Positions 55,561-64,000 of a stretch of DNA of 64,000 bases are shown here, in pieces. Source of the DNA: Selaginella moellendorffii (taxonomy: Eukaryota; Streptophyta; Lycopodiopsida; Selaginellales; Selaginellaceae); the NCBI RefSeq assembly GCF_000143415.4, contig NW_003314392.1, positions 196,433 to 260,432 of the forward strand. The letters are read 5' to 3'. The first letter of the stretch is position 1; each line of letters opens with the position of its first letter. The notes beneath the pieces were generated by a model. The model saw only the letters and a program-made list of their open reading frames with translations, made no database searches and was not told the origin of the DNA. Made by a program: the position numbers and the translations under genes.

Positions 55561-56749
55561 ACACGGATGAGTTACACTTCATTACCTAACCATCCCTTGA
55601 AGAAGAGAAAATGATTTTTGTAATTGATTCTTTATCCTTAATGACTCTTTTTAAACTTAACTTGACCAAACCTCAAATTTACATTTGCATTGCCTTTAGT
55701 TTAATCTAAAAACAGTTTATGAGAGAGCATAATAATGATTACTTGAACCAATAGATTAATCCCTATAGTCTTGATTGATCAACTTATAATTATGTATAAG
55801 AAGGATCTATTAGTGCTATGCTAAATAATTAAAAACCAACATATTTGCCACTTATAACAAACCTAAGGGAGGTTTACTTTTACCAACAGTACATGGAACA
55901 ACTCTCGGTAACCACATCTCAATCCATCATATGAGCCTAAGCCACAAGTTCATACAATTTAGTAAAAAAAGGTAACCAAAATCCATACTCAAGAAACATA
56001 TGCAAAGTTATAACACCCAAATATGTATCCACTCAGATCATTATTTTTATCTTTGCATATGTAATAAGACTAGTTGCCCAATCTTATTAAATAATATTTG
56101 CTAGGTTTCATCCTCTGATACTAAATGTATGCATATGGTTTTCATTTTTTGTTCTATAGTGATTTACCACAGGATAACCATGAAGTAGAACCAAAACCCT
56201 CCGTATGCCACATGTCATATGCCATATGCCTAAGGATAGTGGAGTAGAACTCAAGTTTCAAGCCTTGGGAGTAACATAGCAACAACCTTAGAGCATCCAA
56301 CATCCTAATACCAGGACCAACACACAAAACAAAGCCAAATAAAGTTTGGCGCTATTTCAGTTTACCGGTGGCTTAATGCAAGGATATAAATACTTCACAA
56401 GCTAGCATGGAATGGAACTTGAACTTAAACGCAAGTAGGAGTTAGACTATGCCTCAGGTTAGTTGGCCATATCTGACCTAACCACTATCCCTATTATACA
56501 TTTGGAACCCCCTATAACCCCCTTGTTAGACACCACATAATTAACATGGGTCAAAGTGAAGTTGAAAGATATATTAAGGCATGTTAAGGTAAAGAACTTA
56601 ACCTACATTAGGGCTCACAATGGAGTGGTGGTGCAGGTGGTTGGGTGGTAAGGAATCTCAAGAAGAAGTGTAGTGTAGTTTAGGGAAATTAAATCTTTTG
56701 TTTTTTTGCACTGGGTTCTAACATTAGTATCAAAGGAAGTAGTTGCAAT
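55561..56749. other. AT-rich intergenic or old retroelement DNA
   Basis: No frame or domain recognised. Probably the flank or untranslated part of the decayed gag-protease element that follows. Confidence 0.4.
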
Positions 56750-58210
56750 GGCCATCCAAGATGAACACTAGAATCCTATTTATCGATGATGGTGCTAATA
56801 AAGCTATAGAGGTTTAAACCATTCAAGATGTTATTCATAAGCTACAAGCCCTTAATAGAAATTAGTTAAAGATGCAAGATGAGATACATGGCATGATGAA
56901 TACCATGTGTGGGCATGTTAAGGCACTCAAGGCTTGATGTGGTTGCGCTCCAAATAAGACTTCCTTAGTAGATCAATTCAAGATTCTAATTTTTTTTTGT
57001 GATGGTGGTATGATGGATTAGTGTCTAGCTTGGCTAAAAATTCTTAGCTGTTAAAGGAACTCCAGATCCAAAGGTTTTAAAGGCTATTCCAATGGTTTTA
57101 CGTAATACGAGGAATTGGCTTGAGGAGTTTTGTGTTGTGGATAAAAAACCATTAGTATCTATTATATATGAGTTTGAGGCTACTTTCTGTTCATGTTTTG
57201 CCCCTCACTATGATGTGGAAAATGCTTGCACAAAACTTTAACATTTCCAACAAGGGAAAATGACACTTGGGGACTATATTGAGAAGTTTACTTGCTTGAT
57301 AAATGAAGGATCCATATCAGAATACGTTCTATTTCATTGATGACCTTTATAGTGAGAGCATGTGGCAACACTTACGTCATTCTCAGCCTACAAAGAGTTT
57401 AGAGGAGTTCTTTGATATGGCTCGTCAACTTGACAATGACAAGCACAAGTCTTACAAGAATTCGAGGAGTCCTTCTATTCAGAATCATAGTGATGATTGC
57501 CGTGGATACAAGGATAAGAACAAATATCCAAACTAGAGTTTTTGGTGACTACTTTGGATACAAAGAAGTAATAGTTCTTTGTGAAGAATGATAGTCAAAG
57601 TTATTATCATTGCAGCGAGCTTAGACACTACAAAACTAATTATCCATAACTAAAGAACAAGCAGTTGGGCAAAAATAAAGGGCAATCTTGTAGTGACAGT
57701 AAGTTAGATATTAAAAAGTTGCAAACTTTGCAACATGAGGATGATGAGAACAACCATTTTGGTTGGAGGAAAAGGCTTTTGATCATTACTCGTCAGCTCA
57801 ATTATATGTGGAACAAGATGGAGATTGAGGACCCTCGTGCATTAGTTTTAATGTTCTATAGAGGTCTAATATAGATTTTACTAGATAGTGGAAGTGATAA
57901 TAACTTTATTTCAGCAAAGTTTGTTAAAGAGCACAACTTAGTGATACAAGGAGTTTTTTCATATACAATGGAAAGTATAGTTACCCCTACTCAACATTTT
58001 AATGCTTATGTAAAGGGGCTAGAAGTGTTAGTTGGCAAAACCACACTTGTAAAGACTTTTTATCTCGCAGATATTTATTGTATGGATCTTTTTTTTGGGA
58101 TGCCATAGTTAGTGACGGTTGATCTAGAGATAAAGTGGAGCATTAAGCCTATTTCACTAGAGTATAGTGGTGTTAAAGATGTGTGGTTTGGAGAGGGAGT
58201 TTAACCTTTA
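56750..58210 (+). mobile_element. Decayed Ty3/gypsy gag-protease region
   Basis: With many stops, the plus strand reads as gag (SMWQHLRHSQPTKSLEEFFDMARQLD, 57330-57450), then a degenerate zinc knuckle (CYHCSELRHYKTNYP, about 57608-57650), then an aspartic protease with the active-site core LLDSGSDNNFISAKF (about 57873-57920). No reverse transcriptase follows before the gap. It is older than the chromovirus to its right and points the other way. Confidence 0.7.
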
Positions 58211-58601
58211 GTTGTTATACTCTCTATTACATCTTTGAAGTGGGCTTGTTATAATGAAAAAACACTTTTGAATTACTTGTTGTTTACTTGTGACTTGAGA
58301 GACCAAAGCATGTGTAGAGGAGAAGCAACAATGTGGGTGTAAACCACAAATTTTTCCTTTCCAATTTGTCAATTTACCTCGTCTATCCGTCCAACACGAA
58401 CTTGGTTTTTGGTAAGTTCCCTCACCAAGGTTCCCGCCTATGGTACCAACTCCTACTTGGTCCTACTTGGTTTCAGCTACTCACTGCATGAGCAACAGAG
58501 TGTTAACCATCCATCCACGGATTCCCAAATCTCTCCCAATCCCCCTCCCCAGGTTAGATTAGTGATCCGACGGCCCTGATATACGATCCGCGGTAGCATT
58601 G

Positions 58602-58701
58602 NNNNNNNNNNNNNNNNNNNNNNNNNNNNNNNNNNNNNNNNNNNNNNNNNNNNNNNNNNNNNNNNNNNNNNNNNNNNNNNNNNNNNNNNNNNNNNNNNNN
58701 N
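58602..58701. other. Assembly gap (100 N)
   Basis: A 100-N placeholder, probably of unknown true size, followed by a run of C. It sits close to the unseen left end of the chromovirus LTR. Confidence 1.
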
Positions 58702-58719
58702 CCCCCCCCCCGCTTCCAT

Positions 58720-59455
58720 CCTGAAAGGAAGGTCCAAGCCCCTAGGAAGGGCGAGGACCAATGAGCCGCATGGTACTCAAGTGGGGCACCACTCCACATG
58801 AGCTGGGAGCACCGCAGTCGGTTTCCCTTTCGGGAGTGGGAGTTGCTCTTGAGCACTTTCTTGGATGGCCCCTCCGGCACCAACCACGTCCATGCTCACT
58901 CCCACCCAAGGCCCCTCAGTCCCAGTCCTAACCTCAAGTCAGTTTGGAAGCCCCACTGGAGAGTTCCTTCAAAACTGGTTCCTGGACCTCACTATCCTTA
59001 CTATACTTTTGGAACCCCCTACAGGCCCCCCCCCTTAGGAGACGCATGCTTTGGGCTTTCACCCCTTGACCCGTATTAGTACTCGGACTTAGTCTCTGGC
59101 TCGATCTCGGACTCGATCTCGGATCTGACTTCAGATTTGGTCTCGGACTCGATCTCGGACTCAATCTCAGACCCGACCTCGGATTCGACCTTGGACTCGG
59201 TCTCGGACTCGATTTTGGATCTCGGACTCCGTCTTGAACTCGGTCTCGAACTCGATTTTGGATCTCGGACTCCGTCTTGAACTCGGTCTCCAAGTCGGCT
59301 TCGGACTCGATTCCGGACTCTATCTCGAACTCGGTCTCCGAGTCGGTCTTGGACTCGATCTCAGACTCGGTCCCATCTGATGAACTTTTTATCATTTTGG
59401 TCATGCTTTCGGGGATCCTTTAGCCTACGACACTTTGGGGAGTTGGTTCCTTACA
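58720..59455 (-). repeat. 3' LTR of the chromovirus, left end not resolved
   Basis: The inner end is at 59455, where the minus strand starts TGTAAGG directly after a purine tract at 59456-59468. The LTR contains a diverged version of the CTCGGACTCGAT satellite (59085-59370) and a CTATACTTTTGGA...GGGCTTTCACCC segment (about 59009-59065) shared with the LARD LTR at 5491-5555. The left end lies at or beyond the assembly gap. Confidence 0.65.
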
Positions 59456-59857
59456 ATTCCACCACCCATAGAAGAAGTTCGATGCCCACATCGAACGTCT
59501 CTTTTTTATCCTACAACTTGTTGACCATGTCTCCGAGGCATCCCCCCACTTAGCGGTATGCCTAAGTTAACCTCCCCAGCCAAGAGCCTATGACAACAGA
59601 ATATAGGTGTCCTTATACTCCTCACCTCACCACGCCCTAGTATGGGGTCGGGACTTGAACCCAACCTTGCTTTACTAAGGGGTTGGGACTCGAACCCAAC
59701 CTTCGTAGAATACGTCTACGGGTTCGACATCCCCGCAGAGAGCTGGGTGTAGTTCCCTACGCCTGGTCAACCTAGCTAACCCATGCTAATTAGCTTACCT
59801 TCGGCGCGCCTTCGGGTCCCAACATATGCTATTGCCCAACTTCTCAAATTGATACTT

Positions 59858-61489
59858 TTAATTGAACTTTGCATAAGTACATAGAGTTCTGCCTTGCAGA
59901 AATTCCTCCACTAGATCTCGCGCGTTCGCTAGATTCTCCTCCGGCTCCCATGTTGCTTTGCAGTGTGGAAATCCTTTCCACTTCACATGGAATTCTCTCA
60001 CCTCGCGTCCTTGTCACTTGCTCTTGCACGCATTGAGGATGGTCTCGACTTCGTATTCCTCTTCCCCTTGGATAACCTCAGGTAAAGGTCTTACTTGGTC
60101 CTTGTGAAGCGGATCCTCAAAATACAGCTTGAGTAAGTTCACGTGGAACTCGGGATGCATCTTCCCCATCTTTCGAGGAAGTCGGAGACGGTAAGTCACT
60201 TTACCGATTCGAGCCTCAATCTCGTAAGGCCGCGCGAACTTGCTTAAGGAACTCAAGATCAATTCATTTATAGGAATACATGCATTTTTACCTTTGGGTC
60301 AACTTCCGGTTGATCCCACTTGGTAGCTTGAGGTTCTTGGTGTTCAGCCACACCTTCTCCCCAGCTTGGAACTCTACATTTTGGCGCTTCTGGTTCGCAT
60401 ACTTAGTTTGCCTTTGTTGTGCCCGTTCCAAAGAATCCCTCACTAGATTCCAAATGTTGAGTCTTTCCGCCGTGAATGCCTCCACTGCGGGTAACTCTCC
60501 ATGATACTCGGCCACGCCGAGTTTCACAGGACCTTCAATAGCTCGCCCATTAATGACTTCCCATGGACTCACCCCGATGCTCGAATGTGGTGAGTTGTTA
60601 TAACACATTTCCGCAAGTCCCAAATGACTTACCCAATTGGTCTGATCTCCCGAGACATAGCATCACAAATAATCCTCCAGCTACCTATTCACCCTTTCCG
60701 TTTGTCCATCTGTCAAGAAGTGTTAGTGCCATCAATCTTGACTTAATACCCATTACCTGTTTGCGGGTGATAGGCTGTGCTGAATTTCAACTTGGTGCGA
60801 TACTGTTCTAGGAGTGTCCTCCAGAACCTACTGGTGAAGATCTTATCTCGATCTGAGATAATCTCTTCCGGCCTTCCCCGCACTCGAACCACTTGTTCGA
60901 AGAACAGTTTCGCCACACCTTCCGCATCCACCTCTGTTGTGGTGGGTATGAAATGTGCCATCTTCGAAAATTGATCCACCACCACGAATATCGCATTGAA
61001 CCCCTCGCTTGGGGGAAGTCCTGTGATGAAGTCCATTGTAAGACATTTCTACAGACGATTTGGAATTGGGATGCTTTGTAACAAGCCCCCACTAGCCTTA
61101 GTCACGGCTTTGACCTACTGACATGTTGGACATGTCTTGACATAGTCTTGGACATCCTTAGCCATATCTGGCCAGTGGTACTTCCTCTTGAGTAAGCCCA
61201 TTATCTTGGGCATTCCGCTGTGCCCCACAAGAGGTCCGTCATGACACTCTTCTAAGGCTACCTTCCTTAGTTCCCCTTCTGGAACATACACCCTCGTTTG
61301 CTTGTAATATATAAGTCCGTTGCATTCTGCATAGCCCGTTTTCTCTTCCGTTGGCAGCTCACCTCTCTGGTGAGCTTCCCGTGCCTCTAGATTTCTCAGC
61401 AACACTTCTTGTGCTAGACCATCATTCTCATATGCGGTTCGCACATCATCCCAAAAGGTTGCTGTCGCGCTAGATATCGCCAACTTCAA
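59858..61489 (-). pseudogene. Chromovirus integrase and chromodomain
   Basis: From right to left: RNase H end and integrase HHCC region (CHDGPLVGHSGMPKIMGLLKR..., CPTCQ), core with DFITGLPPS and SDRDKIFTSRFW, and C-terminal part with KVWL and RIGKVTYRLRLP..MHPEFHVNLLK. The last 55 residues form a chromodomain (VKWKGFPHCKATWEPEENL). Chromodomains target integration to marked chromatin. In-frame stops separate the pieces at about 60270, 60700 and 61110. Confidence 0.85.
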
Positions 61490-61499
61490 ACTTGCTTTC

Positions 61500-62940
61500 T
61501 AACTTAGCGCATCTGCCACAATGTTGCTCTTCCCAGGCTTGTACAGAATCTCGCAATCAAACTCAGCCAAAGCATTGGCCCACCGACCTTGTTTTCCCCT
61601 CAGATCGGGCTGTGACAAGAAGTGTTTTGTTGCCACATTGTCCGTGTAAACCTTGAAGTGTCTCCCAAGGTAGTGTCACCACTCCTTGAGTGCCTTGACC
61701 ACCGCAAACAATTATTTCTCATGGGCAGGCCACTTCCGTTGAGCCTTGTCCAACTTGTTCGAGAAGAACGCTACTGGATGGTTGTCCTGCTTCAACATTG
61801 CGCCCAACGCAAAGTCCGAAGCATCCGTTTTTACCTCAAAGTCCTTACCAAAGTCTGGTAATGCCAGCACAGGAGCCTTCCTCAACTTCCCCTTGAGGTG
61901 GACAAATGCTACCTCGCATTCCACTGTCCATACCATCTTCTCTTTTCCCGTTTGGTCCGTTAAGGGCAGGGCTACTCTCGAATAGTATTTGATAAACTTT
62001 CAATAGTAGTTGCATAGCCCCAGAAATGCCCTTAACTCGTGTACATTTGATGGTCGCTCCCAATCCTGGATCGCTTGGACCTTCTCAGGGTCCACCTTGA
62101 GCCCGTCCTTGCCCACCACATGCCCAAGAAACTTTACTTCTTGTTGAGCAAATTCACATTTGCTCTCTTTAGCATACAGCTGGTGTTCCCTTAGTTTCTC
62201 AAACACTTTTGTCAAGTGTTTGGCATGCTTCTCTAGCGTTTCGCTATAGATCAGGATGTCGTCAATATAGACGACCACAAAGTGATCCAAATAGGGTACA
62301 AAATATGGTTCATCAATGCTAAAAATGTTGCCGGCGCATTGCATAGCCCGAAGGGCATCACCAGAAACTCGAAGCTCCCATACCTCATTCGACAGATTGT
62401 CTTTTCGACATCTTCCTTTGCTACCCTGATCTGGTAATATCCTGACCTTAGGTCAATCCTCGAGAAGTATTTTGCCTTTCCCAACCTATCGAATAGGTCC
62501 TCAATCCCTAGCAAAGGGTACTTGTTCTTCTTTGTATATTTGTTGAGCAACCGATAGTCTATGCACATGTGCATAGATCCATCTTTCTTTTTCACAAATA
62601 GCACCAGCGCCCCATACGGCGACTTGCTCAACCTAACATACCTTTTGTCCACCAACTCCTCTAGTTGACACTTGAGCTCCGCAAGTTCTTTTTCGTTCAA
62701 ACGATAGGGGGGACGAACCATCGCCTCAGCACCTTCGACCAGCTCAATCTTATGTTCTATCGGTCGTGCGGGGGGCAATCCCGCCGGTAGCTCCTCTAGC
62801 ATGGTATCCTGGAATTGGTTCAACACCCGCTGGATCACTGAAGGTACTTCTTCTGTTCTAGTCTTTTTGTCACTTCTCATCGAGAGTAAGCACAAAAATG
62901 CAGCCTTGGTCCCTTTAGTGAGTTGTCCTCTTGTGGACAC
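61500..62940 (-). pseudogene. Chromovirus reverse transcriptase and RNase H
   Basis: The reverse transcriptase has the [36 protein letters not shown] and [12 protein letters not shown] blocks, then the catalytic [11 protein letters not shown] frameshift separates [12 protein letters not shown] from YIDD near 62330. RNase H starts with KTDASDFALGAML (about 61790-61830) and continues after a stop. The segment is damaged but complete in outline. Confidence 0.88.
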
Positions 62941-62988
62941 CAGGTTTAGGCACGAATCTTTGGCCTTACATTGCCCTACCTTTAGATC

Positions 62989-63546
62989 CTAGGCCTCCAC
63001 CCTGGATCTTCTTCCTTGGGCATTCGCCAGTACCACAAGGTTCCTACCTTGTCCATGTAGGGCTACCACAAACCGATTAAACCAATCCATCCTGAAGATC
63101 ACGTCAAATCCCGCCATGTCCAACACGGTGAAGTCCATGTCTACTTTCCAAGTCCCTACTTCGACTCTCGCTTGTCGAAGTACCTCATTGGTGCTTTGGC
63201 TACCTTGAACAAACTCTATAGTCCTTGGTTCGCCCAGCCGCTGCACCGTTAGTCCGGCTTGCCAGATTATGTCTGCAGCCACAAAATTATCCGAAGCACC
63301 CATGTCAATAAGGATCTTAACAAAGCTACCCCCGAGCTTCCCTCGGAGGGCTAGTAGATGTCGCGAACGACTCTTTACCAAAGTTGCTCGTGTAATGAGT
63401 AACTTTGAGCTAGGGACTGGATCACATACCTCAGTTTGGACTTCACCCGACTTAATGGCCATATTGGCTTTGGCCTTCTTCGGGTAGGGACATTCCCTCA
63501 AAAAATATCCCGCTTCACCGCAGTTATAGCATATATTGTTTCCCAC
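62989..63546 (-). pseudogene. Chromovirus zinc knuckle and protease
   Basis: An open frame of 185 codons has a CCHC-type knuckle degenerate at the histidine position (CYNCGEAGYFLREC) and an aspartic-protease-like domain. The active-site core reads LIDMGASDNF, with Met where Thr or Ser is expected in D(T/S)GA. Left of it, the frame stops at 62989, 48 nt before the reverse-transcriptase frame. Confidence 0.8.
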
Positions 63547-64000
63547 GCTGCTAAACGACTTGACCTTCTTATCTATGGGTTTGTCTCTTTTTGCTTGACT
63601 CCCCCATGTACTTGCTCGCTGGCCACCGGATTTGCCCTTTCAGAACCCTGAGGACTCATTCTTAGAGAAACTCTTCTTGAATTTCCCTTTGCTATAAGTT
63701 CCCCTTGGTTTGGCCCCTTTGCTAAACGTGGATCCCAACCCTATCGTGTTCCCCTTTCATAGGTTATCGTTGAAATGCACCTTGATGGCCGCATCCAACG
63801 GTTCCTTGTAGTTGATCGGGTTCCAGCGCATCACCTCACCGCGAGCCCAGGTTTGCAAACCTGATATGAAGCATGGAACGCATCCATATCCTCCATATCT
63901 GTGATAAGTATCCTCTTTGCTATGAACCCATTCACATACTCCTGGATGGTTCTAGTTTGCTTCAGCCTACTCAGCTCATCTCTTAGATGCAGAGTGGCAT

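Larger units (their letters stand above)
59456..64000 (-). mobile_element. Chromovirus (Ty3/gypsy with chromodomain), damaged
   Basis: Right of the LTR comes about 400 bp of non-coding DNA, then on the minus strand, from right to left, gag end, zinc knuckle, protease, reverse transcriptase, RNase H, integrase and chromodomain: the order of Ty3/gypsy chromoviruses. The polyprotein ends at 59858. Several stops and frameshifts (for example near 60270, 60700, 61110, 61495 and 62330) make this copy defective, but domains are well preserved, so it is much younger than the other gypsy remains in the window. It continues beyond the right edge. Confidence 0.9.

Overview
The window looks like nuclear DNA of a seed-free vascular plant, most likely a Selaginella-type lycophyte (inference). 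The reasons are intron-rich plant genes with very short introns (many 45-65 nt), long intronless PPR genes, gaps of only 18-110 bp between neighbouring genes, and abrupt switches between gene islands and decayed retroelements. No bacterial, plastid or mitochondrial gene order is seen. Two assembly gaps are present (15051-15332 and 58602-58701).

Region 1 (1-23600) is repeat-rich. Its left end is a minus-strand, non-coding LTR element (window edge to 6394) with a full 1834-bp LTR at 4561-6394, a tRNA-Met-type primer site at 4546-4557, a 4.1-kb internal region without gag-pol, and a second, cut LTR at 1-451. It lies inside an older, oppositely oriented LTR (6395-7537), which gives a large imperfect palindrome. 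Further right are a foldback element (7924-8244), a frameshifted MOT1-type molybdate transporter pseudogene (about 9435-10813), a PPR pseudogene, a tandem array of about 110-bp units, AT-rich sequence, a decayed Ty3/gypsy integrase (about 22000-22760) and a cytochrome P450 tail.

Region 2 (23602-49371) is a dense gene island. In order: a J-domain protein (-), RAPTOR of the TOR complex (-, 22 exons), an F-box/Sel1-repeat protein (-), a TPR protein (+), a plastid-type HugZ/DUF2470-like protein (-), a PLS-type PPR protein (-), a SAP-domain protein (-), a WD40 protein (+), a class III peroxidase (-), an acidic ORF (+), a second PPR protein (+), a second WD40 protein (-), an ABHD18-like alpha/beta hydrolase (-) and a subclass III SnRK2 kinase (-). 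I rebuilt exon structures from splice signals; in each multi-exon case the coding length is a multiple of three. RAPTOR (TOR signalling) and SnRK2 (ABA/osmotic-stress kinase) act in opposing growth/stress pathways in other plants; here they only share the island and are 17.9 kb apart.

Region 3 (49380-54832) holds rearranged fragments of the neighbouring dipeptidyl-peptidase gene, an O-methyltransferase remnant, and the intact S9B dipeptidyl-peptidase-IV-like gene (-).

Region 4 (54833-64000) is retroelement sequence: decayed LTR and gag-protease fragments, then a minus-strand chromovirus (Ty3/gypsy with chromodomain) with an LTR ending at 59455 and gag-pol from 59858 to the right edge. Its sequence next to the LTR resembles the non-coding element of region 1, so it is a candidate autonomous partner.

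No tRNA, rRNA or CRISPR array was recognised.
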